51,693 bases of DNA, taken from NCBI GenBank assembly GCA_026390165.1, contig JAPLGM010000032.1:1-51693 (forward strand), read 5' to 3'. The position numbers and the translations under genes are program-made. A model generated the notes under the pieces. That model was not told the DNA's origin. It did not search any database and saw only the letters and a list, made by a program, of their open reading frames with translations. Source of the DNA: Campylobacterales bacterium. Lineage in GTDB: Bacteria; Campylobacterota; Campylobacteria; Campylobacterales; Sulfurimonadaceae. The number at the start of each line of letters is the position of its first letter. The stretch's first letter is position 1. This document shows positions 42,683 through 51,693 of the stretch, in pieces.

Positions 42683-44466
42683 AGCTTAAGATATTATTGA
42701 CCTTTTTTGCCCTTATTTGGGTCTCGCTTATTGTCCGTGTATTTCATCTCTCAATTGAGTCGAATGAGCATTACGAAATTCTATCCCAACGAAATAGCCT
42801 TAAAACAGAGCTCTCTCCTCCTGTACGGGGTGAAATACTCGATCGTAATGGAGAACCAATTGCCATCAATGAGTTAGGATTCAAAATAGCACTTGCTCCG
42901 CATTTAACCAAGGGGAAGGATACCCATTTGCTTGATGCTGAGATAGCCTATCTTCTCTCAATGATTCCTACCCTTGATGGGAAAAAAATAGCTAAAACGT
43001 ATAAACAAGAGGACTCGTATTACAACCATAATTTTATAGATGTTGTCGATTATGTTCCCCATGAGACGATGTTGCCACTCTATGCCCTTATGAATTTACG
43101 TGAGAGTATTGAAATATCCCCATCACCGAAACGACTTTACCCCTATGGAAATGTAGCCTCGCATCTTATTGGGTATGTGGCACGTGCGAATCAAAAAGAG
43201 GTAGAGGGAAATTCACTTTTACAACTTTTAGGTCATGTCGGTAAAAGTGGTATTGAAAAATATTATAACACTTATCTTCAAGGAGTGGCGGGGGAACGCC
43301 ATATTAAGGTAAATGCCCATAATGTCGAAATTGAGGAGATAAGCCATAGTGCAACGGAAGAAAATCATAATCTTACCCTCAATTTGGATATGCGTCTTCA
43401 AGAGTATATAGGCACGGCTTTCAAAGGCAATGTTGGGGCGATTGTTGTAATGGATACGAATGGAGCGATATATGCAGCGGGGAGTTTTCCTGAGTACGAT
43501 TTGAATTCCTTCGTAGAGGGGGTGAGTAGTGATGAGTGGAATTATTTGATTAACAGTGTCGATGCCCCTTTTACGAATAAAATTGTCAATGGACTTTATC
43601 CCCCTGGATCGACAATCAAGCCGGGGATGGGGTTATTGTATATCACCTCTGGTGTTGTGAATGAAAATTCCACCGTTAACTGTACGGGATCATTTCGACT
43701 AGGGAATCGCTCTTTTCGTTGTTGGAATAAGCATGGGCATGGTGAAGTCAGTATTCATAAAGCGATTACCCAAAGTTGTGATGATTACTTTTATAAGGGG
43801 AGCTTGCAAGTTGGTATCGAGCGTATGAGTCGAGGAATGGTTCGGATGGGATTGGGAGAAAAAACGAATGTTGATCTACCCAATGAGTTTATTGGAACCG
43901 TCCCCAGCCGTGAGTGGAAAAGGGAAAAGTTTAAACAGCCATGGTATCGAGGAGAGACCCTTAATACCTCTATTGGGCAGGGAGATTTTTTGACAACTCC
44001 GATTCAAATTGCCCGATTTACGGCATTGATGGCGACGGGGAAGATTCCCATCCCCCATATTGCCTACAAAATAGGGTCTAAAATGGTGGAACCTAAACCG
44101 CAAGAAGTTCTTACTGCGATGGAAAAGAGTAAGCTCCCTATTATCCAAAATGCTATGAAATCGGTTTGTAATGAGAAAGGGGGTACCGCAAGTGCCCATA
44201 TCTCTGCCCGTTTTCCTATTGCAGGCAAAACTGGGACAGCTCAAACATCAGGTATTGCTCAAAATGTTAAAAATCGTCTCGATGAACAAAGCATGGAGTA
44301 TTTAAAACGCTCTCACGCATGGTTTACGACGTATGGTCCTGCCGATAATCCACAGTTTATTGTTACCGTACTGATCGAGCATGGTGGGCATGGGGGTGAG
44401 GCTGCTGGAGGGATTGTCTCAGGAATTTACAATAAGCTGGATGATTTGGGCTACATTAAGCGGTAG
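42679..44466 (+). CDS. mrdA: Penicillin-binding protein 2
   Basis: A 595-residue class B transpeptidase for cell elongation. An N-terminal membrane helix (about 3-22) is followed by the dimerisation/pedestal domain (RGEILDRNGEPIA; GHVGKSGIEKYY). The transpeptidase motifs are SxxK at Ser311 (PPGSTIKPG), the SCD triad at about 366-368, and KTG at 517-519 (AGKTGTAQ). The length matches PBP2 (about 600-630). It ends the plus-strand envelope gene string and converges on ybeY. Confidence 0.94.
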   Translation: MKLKILLTFFALIWVSLIVRVFHLSIESNEHYEILSQRNSLKTELSPPVRGEILDRNGEPIAINELGFKIALAPHLTKGKDTHLLDAEIAYLLSMIPTLDGKKIAKTYKQEDSYYNHNFIDVVDYVPHETMLPLYALMNLRESIEISPSPKRLYPYGNVASHLIGYVARANQKEVEGNSLLQLLGHVGKSGIEKYYNTYLQGVAGERHIKVNAHNVEIEEISHSATEENHNLTLNLDMRLQEYIGTAFKGNVGAIVVMDTNGAIYAAGSFPEYDLNSFVEGVSSDEWNYLINSVDAPFTNKIVNGLYPPGSTIKPGMGLLYITSGVVNENSTVNCTGSFRLGNRSFRCWNKHGHGEVSIHKAITQSCDDYFYKGSLQVGIERMSRGMVRMGLGEKTNVDLPNEFIGTVPSREWKREKFKQPWYRGETLNTSIGQGDFLTTPIQIARFTALMATGKIPIPHIAYKIGSKMVEPKPQEVLTAMEKSKLPIIQNAMKSVCNEKGGTASAHISARFPIAGKTGTAQTSGIAQNVKNRLDEQSMEYLKRSHAWFTTYGPADNPQFIVTVLIEHGGHGGEAAGGIVSGIYNKLDDLGYIKR

Positions 44467-44471
44467 CCTTA

Positions 44472-44505
44472 AGAACAAAGAGGAGTCTTACTCTTCTAAC
44501 GTTCT
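44472..44505. terminator. Hairpin between convergent mrdA and ybeY
   Basis: AGAAC (44472-44476) pairs with GTTCT (44501-44505), and inside it AGAGGAGT (44479-44486) pairs with ACTCTTCT (44490-44497) with one wobble. No long T-run follows on the plus strand; the minus strand has TTTGTTCTT. The ybeY stop codon falls in and next to the 3-base loop. A bidirectional terminator is plausible but not strong. Confidence 0.35.
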
Positions 44506-44910
44506 CACTATTAGACTTTTCGGAAGATTAAACTGTTCTACAATCTCTCCTTCACGACGTCGCATTTCACCACTATCCACCTCATGATCCATCCCCAATA
44601 AGTGAAGCAACCCATGAATAAAGAGTAGTGCAAGCTCATCATCACTACTGTGTCCCAAGTCGCTTGCTACCTCATTGACCTTATCTATACTAATAATAAT
44701 ACTTCCCAATGGGGCATTCACAAAAGGATCACTCGGAAAACTTAGGACATCGGTTGCTTTATCGATTCCCCGAAATTCAAGGTTAATTGTAGCGATTTCC
44801 TCATTATCGGTAAGGATAAGTTCAATTTCTTTGCTACTAAGGGCATTGGCTATCTGCTCTAAAAGAGTAATGTTGTAATTTTCATCCGTTCGGTTATCAA
44901 GTTCAATCAT
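44488..44910 (-). CDS. ybeY: Endoribonuclease YbeY
   Basis: A 140-residue zinc RNase for 16S rRNA 3'-end maturation and ribosome quality control. The signature HGLLHLLGMDH carries the three zinc-binding His, with RGIDKATDVLSFP before it. The ATG at 44910 gives MIELDNRTDENY, matching the N-terminus of the H. pylori protein as I recall it. The longer frame from a TTG at 44940 would run into lolA. AAGG abuts the ATG, so initiation may depend on coupling with lolA, whose stop lies 7 bp upstream. Confidence 0.92.
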   Translation of the reverse strand: MIELDNRTDENYNITLLEQIANALSSKEIELILTDNEEIATINLEFRGIDKATDVLSFPSDPFVNAPLGSIIISIDKVNEVASDLGHSSDDELALLFIHGLLHLLGMDHEVDSGEMRRREGEIVEQFNLPKSLIVRTLEE

Positions 44911-44917
44911 CCTTGTG

Positions 44918-45436
44918 TTACCGATCCCGAAGTACATCAAAATCAGAGGGTATTATCGGTTTAAACCGCTTTGCCTCAATAGATCCGTTGGTTATGGGAG
45001 TTAAAAATTTGATAATAACGCGATTATCATAGCTGTCACTGTATCCAATGGTACTTAAAATATCATTTTTAAAAGTGATACTATAGGTGATACCGCTAAG
45101 GGTAGTGGCGTAATGGTCATTATCCACTTTTTTAGCTTTTTTGAGGATTTCGAGAAAATCAATTTCACCAGTTAGTGTTTTGATCGTTACTTGTTCAAGT
45201 GCGGGTTCAATAATAGTAAGCTCTTTCCCGTTGATATAAACACTCTTTTGAATGGGTGTTTGGTAGAGCCAAAGGGCATTTTGTGGTTTTGTTGCCCAAA
45301 GTTCCCCTTTATAGAGGAGTGTTTTACCGTGTTCATCGACGATACGCTGTTCAAATGAACTGTTAAAAGAACTCATCTCCTTGGGTGAAGCCAACAAAAG
45401 GGTAGAAAGTAGAAAAAAGAGGGGGGGTAAACGCAC
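44918..45436 (-). CDS. lolA: Outer-membrane lipoprotein carrier LolA
   Basis: A 172-residue periplasmic chaperone that ferries lipoproteins to the outer membrane. A signal peptide (RLPPLFFLLSTLLLAS) precedes SSFNSSFEQRIVDEHGK, KGELWATKPQNALWLY and the closing strands. The start is the GTG at 45436, with AGAAGG 6 bases upstream. The longer frame from a TTG at 45475 is excluded because it lies upstream of the -10 box at 45465-45470. The gene for its inner-membrane partner LolC/E is nearby, across secA. Confidence 0.87.
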   Translation of the reverse strand: MRLPPLFFLLSTLLLASPKEMSSFNSSFEQRIVDEHGKTLLYKGELWATKPQNALWLYQTPIQKSVYINGKELTIIEPALEQVTIKTLTGEIDFLEILKKAKKVDNDHYATTLSGITYSITFKNDILSTIGYSDSYDNRVIIKFLTPITNGSIEAKRFKPIIPSDFDVLRDR

Positions 45437-45464
45437 AATTAGCCTTCTGAAATATAGATTATGA

Positions 45465-45494
45465 ATTGTATCCAATCCTCATTAACCAAAACAA
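45465..45494 (-). promoter_or_regulatory. Promoter of lolA-ybeY
   Basis: On the minus strand, TTGTTT (45494-45489), an 18-bp spacer and TACAAT (45470-45465) are in order. A start near 45458 leaves a leader of about 22 nt before the GTG. Confidence 0.55.
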
Positions 45495-45505
45495 TAGTAT
45501 TCCTA

Positions 45506-45514
45506 TGTTAAAAT
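45506..45514 (+). promoter_or_regulatory. Extended -10 promoter of secA
   Basis: TGTTAAAAT lies 41 bp before secA. It has the same TGnTAAAAT form as at 12027 and 13293 on the other strand. Confidence 0.45.
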
Positions 45515-45555
45515 CGAGAACTTTTAAAATATATAGCTCATACTGAAGGCTTTCA

Positions 45556-48123
45556 ATGCTCCAATCGCTCGTCGGCAAAATTTTCGGAACCCAAAATGAT
45601 CGTGAAGTTAAAAAATATCTAAAACGTGTTGAGCAGATCAACGCCCGTGAAGCTCATTTCACTGCCCTTACTGACGCTGAACTTCAAAATGTTTTTAGTG
45701 CTCTAAAAGAGTCTGTCCTTAATGAAAGCAAAACATTAGATGATGTTTTGGTAGATTCATTCGCGATAACACGAGAAGCAAGTAAGCGCGTACTTGGGAT
45801 GCGCCATTTCGATGTACAGCTTATCGGCGGTATGGTACTGCATGAGGGGCGCATTGCTGAGATGAAAACAGGGGAGGGGAAAACCCTCGTGGCAACTCTT
45901 GCCGTTATCCTCAATGCAATGAGTGGCAAAGGGGTGCATGTTGTAACCGTCAATGATTATCTGGCATCACGTGATGGAGCCCAAATGTCTGCTCTATACG
46001 CTTTCCTTGGATATGAAACGGGGATTGTATTAGAGGGGGAATATAACCCTGCCAACAAACGTCTCCAGTACGGAGCTGATATTACGTACGGTACCAATAA
46101 TGAATTTGGATTTGATTATCTTCGTGACAATATGACCTATACAAAAGATCATATGGTGCAGCGTGGACACTCGTTTGTTATCGTCGATGAAGTTGATTCG
46201 ATTTTGATCGATGAAGCCCGTACACCATTAATCATTTCAGGACCTACTAACCGAACCTTGGAAAATTATACTCGTGCCGATGCCGTTGCGAAAGCATTGA
46301 TACGAGAGGAACACTTTACGGTTGATGAAAAAGATCGTCTTATTCTTCTTACGGAAGAGGGGATTGTTAGAGCTGAAGAGCTTTTTGGTGTGGGTAACAT
46401 TTATAGTGTTGAAAACTCCTCTCTTTCTCACCATCTCGATCAAGCACTTAAAGCCAATTATATCTTTGAATGCGATGTCGATTATGTTCTTCAAGAGGAT
46501 CAAGTTGTTATTGTTGATGAGTTCACGGGACGTCTCTCTGAGGGGCGACGCTACTCGGAGGGGTTACACCAAGCACTTGAGGCCAAAGAGGGGGTTATTA
46601 TCAAAGAGGAGACCCAAACTCTTGCCGATATTACCTTCCAAAATTATTTCCGGATGTATTCTAAAATCGGGGGTATGACAGGGACAGCGCAAACGGAAGC
46701 AACCGAATTTGCTCAGATTTATAGCCTTGATGTTATCTCTATTCCGACGAACGTTCCGGTTATTCGCAAAGACTTGAACGATTTGATCTATAAAACGGAA
46801 GAGGAAAAATTTGCGGCTGTCCTTGCCAAAATCAAAGAGCTCAATGCAACAGGACAACCGATTCTCATCGGAACGGCTTCTATTGAAAAATCGGAGAAAC
46901 TCCATCAGTTTATTAAAGAGGCAAAAATCCCCCATACGGTGCTCAATGCCAAGAACCACACTCAAGAATCAGAGATTATCAAAAGTGCAGGGTCAAAAGG
47001 GGCGGTAACCATCGCGACAAATATGGCGGGGCGAGGTGTTGACATTAAAGTGAGTGAAGAGATAAAAGCCCTCGGTGGTCTTTATATCCTTGGAACAGAG
47101 CGTCATGAAAACCGACGTATTGATAATCAGCTTCGTGGGCGTTCAGGTCGTCAGGGTGATCCAGGGACGAGTCAATTTTATTTAAGTTTAGAAGACACTC
47201 TTCTCCGTATTTTCGGTTCCGATAAGATCAAAGCGATTATGGAGCGATTGGGTGTTGAAGACGGCGAATACATTGAATCGGCAATGGTGACGAGAGCGGT
47301 TGAAAAAGCGCAGAAAAAAGTCGAGAATATGCACTTCGAGGGACGTAAGCATATCGTTGAATATGATGATGTTGCCAATGAGCAGCGTAAAATTGTCTAC
47401 AAATTTCGCTATGAGCTCCTTGATCCGGCTTACGATGTTACCCGTAAAATCGATTCTCACAGAGGTGAGTATGTTGAGCGGTTATTAAGCGAATGTGGTG
47501 TGTATAGCGGTATTTCCAGTGCGGAGATCGAGACGGAGCGTCTGAAAAAACGAATTCTCGAAGAGGTTAATATTGATGTCAATATGGAATTTTCGGATGA
47601 GATGACGTATGAGATGGTTTATGATCGTATGCTTAATGAGATCAAGAGCCATTATGAAGCGAAAATGTCACCGATAGACCCTGCTACTCGCTCATCGATT
47701 GAGCGTGAAATTATCCTCAAAACGCTTGATAGTGCATGGAGAGAGCATCTTTATCAGATGGACAGTATGAAAACAGGGATTCGTCTTCGTGCCTATAACC
47801 AAAAAGACCCCTTGGTGGAGTATAAAAAAGAGAGCTATAATCTCTTCACCGAGCTCATAGCAACCATTAAATTTGAAAGTATTAAAACTCTTCATGTTAT
47901 TCAATTTAGAGTAGAGAATATCGATGAAGAGGCAGAGGCACTTGAGCATCAAATGGAGATCGAAAAGCGACAAGAGGAGCTTCAAATGTCACTAAATCAT
48001 GCCGCTAGCGAGTTAGAATCCTCTAAAATTGCACGCAATGATGATTGCCCGTGCGGCAGCGGATTGAAATATAAAAACTGCTGCGGTAAATCGGGACCCA
48101 AAAAAGGGGCATTTGCCTCTTGA
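45556..48123 (+). CDS. secA: Preprotein translocase ATPase SecA
   Basis: An 855-residue motor of Sec export. The Walker A motif is [13 protein letters not shown] (about 102-114), followed by [27 protein letters not shown], the [15 protein letters not shown] box, the preprotein-binding region, [11 protein letters not shown] and [11 protein letters not shown]. The C-terminus holds the zinc-binding [14 protein letters not shown], which contacts SecB and phospholipid. It overlaps the LolC/E gene by 4 bp. The closing tail is short (PKKGAFAS). Confidence 0.97.
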   Translation: MLQSLVGKIFGTQNDREVKKYLKRVEQINAREAHFTALTDAELQNVFSALKESVLNESKTLDDVLVDSFAITREASKRVLGMRHFDVQLIGGMVLHEGRIAEMKTGEGKTLVATLAVILNAMSGKGVHVVTVNDYLASRDGAQMSALYAFLGYETGIVLEGEYNPANKRLQYGADITYGTNNEFGFDYLRDNMTYTKDHMVQRGHSFVIVDEVDSILIDEARTPLIISGPTNRTLENYTRADAVAKALIREEHFTVDEKDRLILLTEEGIVRAEELFGVGNIYSVENSSLSHHLDQALKANYIFECDVDYVLQEDQVVIVDEFTGRLSEGRRYSEGLHQALEAKEGVIIKEETQTLADITFQNYFRMYSKIGGMTGTAQTEATEFAQIYSLDVISIPTNVPVIRKDLNDLIYKTEEEKFAAVLAKIKELNATGQPILIGTASIEKSEKLHQFIKEAKIPHTVLNAKNHTQESEIIKSAGSKGAVTIATNMAGRGVDIKVSEEIKALGGLYILGTERHENRRIDNQLRGRSGRQGDPGTSQFYLSLEDTLLRIFGSDKIKAIMERLGVEDGEYIESAMVTRAVEKAQKKVENMHFEGRKHIVEYDDVANEQRKIVYKFRYELLDPAYDVTRKIDSHRGEYVERLLSECGVYSGISSAEIETERLKKRILEEVNIDVNMEFSDEMTYEMVYDRMLNEIKSHYEAKMSPIDPATRSSIEREIILKTLDSAWREHLYQMDSMKTGIRLRAYNQKDPLVEYKKESYNLFTELIATIKFESIKTLHVIQFRVENIDEEAEALEHQMEIEKRQEELQMSLNHAASELESSKIARNDDCPCGSGLKYKNCCGKSGPKKGAFAS

Positions 48124-49316
48124 GTATCGTACGCTATCTCGTTAAACGTTTTTTACGTTTTGATTCAGAACAACCTTTTATTTTTCTCTCTGCACTTCTT
48201 GCATTTTCGGGAATTGCCCTTGGGGTGATGGTGCTTATCATTGCGATGGCACTAATGAACGGGTTTGATAATGAGTTTAAGAAAAAACTCACCGTTATGA
48301 ATTATCCCCTCACAATTCAGCCCAAATTTTATGGCTCCGTCGATACCGCGCTTTTGAATAAGCTTGAGAGACAATTTCCCGAACTTGCGTTTAGCCCTTA
48401 TCTTAATGCCTCTATTTTATGCCGTCACGACACAATGCTTGAGGGGGGGTACCTTTTTGGGGTTGATTTCAAACGCGAAGCAGCCGTCAATAGTGTGGTT
48501 GCTCAGGGACTAAAACATCAGACTCCTAAGGGGTTTGAAGTGATGGTAGGGAAGGAATTACTAGAGGAGTATACGCTCAAAAAAGGGGAAAAACTTACCT
48601 ATATTTTTACCCAGCTCGAACCGGGCGGGATTTCTATGACCCCGAAAATGAAGCGGTTCAAAGCAATTACGACATTTGATTCGGGGCTCACTGCCTACGA
48701 CAAAGGGTTCTCCTATACCTCACTTGAATCAATGCAAAAAATATTAGCGATCCCACCAAATCTCTACGATGGTATCCATATCCATTCGGCTAATCCAGAG
48801 GCGGATATTGCCAGAGTTGCGGCTATTTTACCCGACAGCGTCTCCATACGGGGATGGTGGGAAGACAACGGAAACTTTTTTGCTGCCCTTAAAATGGAGA
48901 AGATGTCCCTCTTTATCGTCTTAATGCTTATTATCCTTATTGCGGCAATCAATATTATCTCTTCGCTTTTGATGACGGTGATGAATCGTCGTAGTGAAAT
49001 TGCTTTACTTTTATCACTAGGTGCGTCTAAAAAAGAGGTTAAAAAAGTTTTTTTATTGTTGGGGATGATTATCGGTTCATTAGGGATCGTGACGGGGTCA
49101 CTCCTTGGGTTTTTAGGGATATGGATTTTAGGTTCGTTTGATATTATCTCCCTTCCGGCAGATGTCTATCCCACATCAACACTCCCTTTGGATTTAACAG
49201 TGGCAGATTTCTTTTCCATTATTATTGGTGCATTTGTCATTGTTGTATTGTCTGCATGGTATCCAGCTAAAAAAGCCTCCGATGTCGATTTATTGACAGT
49301 TTTACGCAATGAGTAA
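48120..49316 (+). CDS. Lipoprotein-releasing permease LolC/LolE
   Basis: A 398-residue inner-membrane protein of the FtsX/LolE family. One N-terminal helix (about 22-45; [20 protein letters not shown] is the LolC/E signature) precedes a periplasmic domain of about 220 residues and three C-terminal helices. [15 protein letters not shown] is the coupling loop. Campylobacterota usually have a single permease (LolF-like) rather than a LolC-LolE pair. No LolD ATPase is adjacent. The start is a TTG overlapping the secA stop. Confidence 0.88.
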   Translation: MSIVRYLVKRFLRFDSEQPFIFLSALLAFSGIALGVMVLIIAMALMNGFDNEFKKKLTVMNYPLTIQPKFYGSVDTALLNKLERQFPELAFSPYLNASILCRHDTMLEGGYLFGVDFKREAAVNSVVAQGLKHQTPKGFEVMVGKELLEEYTLKKGEKLTYIFTQLEPGGISMTPKMKRFKAITTFDSGLTAYDKGFSYTSLESMQKILAIPPNLYDGIHIHSANPEADIARVAAILPDSVSIRGWWEDNGNFFAALKMEKMSLFIVLMLIILIAAINIISSLLMTVMNRRSEIALLLSLGASKKEVKKVFLLLGMIIGSLGIVTGSLLGFLGIWILGSFDIISLPADVYPTSTLPLDLTVADFFSIIIGAFVIVVLSAWYPAKKASDVDLLTVLRNE

Positions 49317-49329
49317 ATAAATTTTTAGG

Positions 49330-49335
49330 TATAAT
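49330..49335 (+). promoter_or_regulatory. -10 box of mltG
   Basis: TATAAT lies 35 bp before the mltG ATG in the 54-bp gap after the lolC/E gene. A C-run follows it. Confidence 0.45.
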
Positions 49336-49370
49336 CCCCCCCTTTTATATCCCCTAATTTGAGATGAGCC

Positions 49371-50363
49371 ATGCCAAAAATACCAACCAAAACGACAAAG
49401 CTAAAAAATTCTAATAAAGCGAATACGAAAAAAGTTAAAAACTTTAAACTGCTTTACCTCTCAATACCCGTTGCCCTTTTGGGGCTAACGGCGTATATGT
49501 TCACCCCAGTGACATCACCAAAAATTGTTTACATACCTCAAGGTTCCGTTTTTAAAACGGTGTCACATCTTCAAAACAGGGGGGTGAATCTTCATTTAAT
49601 GGATGCTTTTCTCCTCAAAATTCTGGGTCAACCGCAACAAGGGTGGATTGATTTAAAAGAGGAAAAGCTCTCGCGCATCCGTTATTTGTATCGTCTTACA
49701 ACGTCAAAAGCAGCGACGGCAGACATTACCCTTATTCCAGGAGAAACAACGACTGTTTTCTTAAAACAAATAGCACAGAAACTTTCAATGGATCCAAAAA
49801 AACTTCAACAAGCATATACGGAGTTAAATAAAATACCGGAGGGGATGTTTTCTCCTGATACCTACAATTTGCCCAAGGATAGCAATGAAAAAAGGATTAT
49901 TGATTTTCTCCTCACAAGGTCGGAAGAAAAAGCTGAAAAACTCTCTAAAGAGCTTATCGGAAGTTATGATAAAGAAAAATGGTTACATATTGTAACACTA
50001 GCCTCTGTTATCCAGAAAGAAGCTGCCTCAGTAGAAGATATGCCTATGGTAAGCTCCGTTATCCAAAATCGACTGGCAAAAAACATGCGTCTTCAGATGG
50101 ATGGAACGTTAAATTATGGTGAGTACTCTCATCAAAAGGTGACAGCGTCCAGAATACGGAGCGATAAAAGTACCTATAATACCTATAGACATCAAGGTTT
50201 GCCTGATTTTCCTATCTGTAATGTAAGTCGTGAAGCATTGCACGCTGCACTGCACCCAAAAGATACCGATTATCTCTATTTTGTCCGTGGAAAAAATGGG
50301 GAGCATATTTATAGTAGTTACTTTTCTACACACCATCAAAACATAGTAAATGCTACAAAATGA
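49371..50363 (+). CDS. mltG: Endolytic murein transglycosylase MltG
   Basis: A 330-residue membrane-anchored enzyme that ends glycan-chain growth. A Lys-rich cytoplasmic N-terminus precedes one helix (LLYLSIPVALLGLTAYMF), a LysM-like region and the YceG domain. The catalytic Glu is in LASVIQKEAASVEDM, then SSVIQNRLAKNMRLQMDGT and TYRHQGLPDFPICN (usually Y...GLPPxPI). Length is close to the family norm (340). Confidence 0.94.
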   Translation: MPKIPTKTTKLKNSNKANTKKVKNFKLLYLSIPVALLGLTAYMFTPVTSPKIVYIPQGSVFKTVSHLQNRGVNLHLMDAFLLKILGQPQQGWIDLKEEKLSRIRYLYRLTTSKAATADITLIPGETTTVFLKQIAQKLSMDPKKLQQAYTELNKIPEGMFSPDTYNLPKDSNEKRIIDFLLTRSEEKAEKLSKELIGSYDKEKWLHIVTLASVIQKEAASVEDMPMVSSVIQNRLAKNMRLQMDGTLNYGEYSHQKVTASRIRSDKSTYNTYRHQGLPDFPICNVSREALHAALHPKDTDYLYFVRGKNGEHIYSSYFSTHHQNIVNATK

Positions 50364-50462
50364 AACATATTGGCAACTTTTCTTTAGCATTAGAATGTCA
50401 AATAGAAAAAAAACAAAACTAAGTGTTATGATGCTTTTATAAAAAAATAACAGGAGAACCTG

Positions 50463-51693
50463 ATGGCAAAAATCATTTGGTCAGTAATTGATGAAGCTCC
50501 GGCATTAGCGACCTATTCGCTACTCCCAATCGTAAATGCGTTCACGCAAGCAGCAGATGTTGAAGTGGTAACAAGTGATATTTCACTTGCAGGTCGCATT
50601 ATTGCTACATTCCCAGAAAGAATGACAGATGCACAGCGTATTCCTGACAATCTTGCCGAACTTGGTAAAATTGCAATGCAACCCGATGGCAACATCATTA
50701 AACTTCCTAATATTTCAGCATCTATCCCTCAGCTTAAAGCGGCTATTGAAGAGCTTAAAACTCAAGGGTATGACCTTCCAGACTATCCAGAAGAGGCGAC
50801 TACGGAGGAAGAAAAAGAGATCCAAACCCGTTATTCAGCTTGTCTTGGTTCTGCGGTTAACCCCGTTCTTCGTGAAGGTAACTCCGATCGTCGTGCAGCT
50901 ATTGCCGTTAAAAACTTTGCTAAGAAAAATCCACATAAACTTCGTGCATGGGATGAGGGTTCAAAAACTCGTGTTGCGCACATGGACAGTGGAGATTTTT
51001 ATGCAAATGAGCAATCTATCATCAAAAGCGCTGATGGCAAAGTTACGATTGCATTGAATGGTAAAACACTTAAAGAGATCAACGCCGTTGATAAAGAAGT
51101 TCTTGATGGGACATTTTTGAGTGCAAAAGCACTACGTGCGTTTTACGCTGAATCTATTGCAGAAGCAAAAGAGAAAAATATCCTTTGGTCGATTCATCTA
51201 AAAGCCACTATGATGAAGATTTCTGATCCGATTATGTTTGGTCACGCTGTTCAAGTTTTCTTCAAAGAAGTATTTGATAAATACGGCGCAGAGTTTAAAG
51301 AGATCGGTGTAAACCCAAACTTAGGTCTTGGTGATCTTTACAAAAAACTAGCGAAGTTACCAGCTGATAAAAAAGCAGAAATTGAAGCGGCTATTATGGC
51401 GGTTTACCCAACACAACCTGCGATGGCGATGGTTGACTCTGATAAAGGGATCACAAACCTTCACGCGTCAAACGATGTCATTATTGATGCATCACTTCCT
51501 GTTGTTGTACGTGATGGCGGCAAAATGTGGAATCCAGCCGGTAAAGTAGAGCAATGTATTGTTACTATTCCTGATCGTTGTTACGCAACAATGTATGCTG
51601 AGTGTATTGAAGATTGTAAGCAAAATGGTCAATTCGACGTAACGACTATGGGTTCTGTCTCTAACGTTGGTCTTATGGCACAAAAAGCAGAAG
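50463..51693 (+). CDS. icd: Monomeric NADP-dependent isocitrate dehydrogenase, 3'-truncated
   Basis: The frame starts at ATG 50463, with AGGAG 6 bases upstream, and is open to the window edge: 410 of the usual 740 or so residues. Characteristic segments of the monomeric (IDH-II) class are [19 protein letters not shown] at the N-terminus and [19 protein letters not shown], with the substrate-binding Ser and Arg. [18 protein letters not shown] and [18 protein letters not shown] are further ones. The enzyme converts isocitrate and 2-oxoglutarate. In autotrophic Campylobacterota such enzymes work in the reductive TCA cycle, which is inference for this organism. Confidence 0.95.
   Translation, partial: MAKIIWSVIDEAPALATYSLLPIVNAFTQAADVEVVTSDISLAGRIIATFPERMTDAQRIPDNLAELGKIAMQPDGNIIKLPNISASIPQLKAAIEELKTQGYDLPDYPEEATTEEEKEIQTRYSACLGSAVNPVLREGNSDRRAAIAVKNFAKKNPHKLRAWDEGSKTRVAHMDSGDFYANEQSIIKSADGKVTIALNGKTLKEINAVDKEVLDGTFLSAKALRAFYAESIAEAKEKNILWSIHLKATMMKISDPIMFGHAVQVFFKEVFDKYGAEFKEIGVNPNLGLGDLYKKLAKLPADKKAEIEAAIMAVYPTQPAMAMVDSDKGITNLHASNDVIIDASLPVVVRDGGKMWNPAGKVEQCIVTIPDRCYATMYAECIEDCKQNGQFDVTTMGSVSNVGLMAQKAE

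Noticed and set aside
44911-44940. Longer YbeY start at a TTG (44940)
   Set aside because: It would overlap lolA and add ten residues not expected for the family; the ATG at 44910 gives the usual N-terminus.

Overview
This 51.7 kb window is a chromosomal segment of a Campylobacterota (epsilonproteobacterial) bacterium, most likely a free-living sulfur oxidiser close to Sulfuricurvum/Sulfurimonas. The evidence is the fixed neighbourhoods flgA-ubiX-coaD-tmk-hisS-speA-cysE and aspS/adk next to nadK-recN-tatD-rlpA-kdsC-lptC-lptA-engB-mrdA (the same order, from memory, as in Campylobacter jejuni), a short H. pylori-type adenylate kinase, a monomeric isocitrate dehydrogenase, and promoters that mostly show a -10 box with little or no -35. 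Nearly all of it is protein-coding, with many ATGA overlaps. I saw no insertion sequence, prophage, CRISPR array or rRNA.

Layout. (1) 1-3836: the 3' end of a giant Ig-repeat/RTX surface protein and a small outer-membrane beta-barrel. (2) 3887-4265 (minus): a complete tRNA-Gln/tRNA-fMet operon with a perfect consensus promoter and a terminator. (3) 4370-5407: ribB fused to a degenerate GTP cyclohydrolase II domain. (4) 5422-11988 (minus): an eight-gene housekeeping operon (flgA to a VanZ-like gene). (5) 12061-20445: a major facilitator transporter, then a signalling cluster with a GGDEF-EAL protein, a FIST/PAS hybrid kinase and a convergent response regulator with a degenerate GGDEF domain. 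(6) 20598-26759: an ankyrin protein with HtpX, a CinA-like protein, a flavoprotein, two adenylate kinases of different classes in tandem, and aspS. (7) 26857-33751: a divergent accessory block with a response regulator, a histidine kinase and a cytochrome c on the minus strand, and TolC, a membrane-fusion protein, an ABC permease, an ABC ATPase and a methyltransferase on the plus strand. (8) 33829-44466: NAD kinase, RecN, an unlisted 52-residue membrane protein, TatD, cell-wall enzymes (lytic transglycosylase, RlpA, PBP2), HisB, the LPS genes kdsC-lptC-lptA, EngB and an acetyltransferase. (9) 44488-51693: ybeY and lolA (minus), secA, lolC/E and mltG, and the 5' part of a monomeric NADP-isocitrate dehydrogenase.

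How it fits together. Much of the window builds the envelope: LPS precursor and transport (KdsC, LptC, LptA), lipoprotein sorting (LolA, LolC/E), Sec export (SecA), and peptidoglycan synthesis and turnover (PBP2, MltG, MltD-like, RlpA). The accessory block in region 7 appears to be inserted between aspS and nadK, which are normally neighbours. It looks like a self-contained sense-and-export module. Its regulatory region carries two TTCATATT direct repeats 11 bp apart, the geometry expected for an OmpR-type regulator. That module is the best candidate here for an uncharacterised system.

Limits: all calls rest on reading the sequence and on family knowledge; no database search was run. Several start codons were moved from the longest ORF because a better ribosome-binding site or promoter position decided them (coaD, the flavoprotein, hlyD, hisB, lptA, ybeY, lolA).
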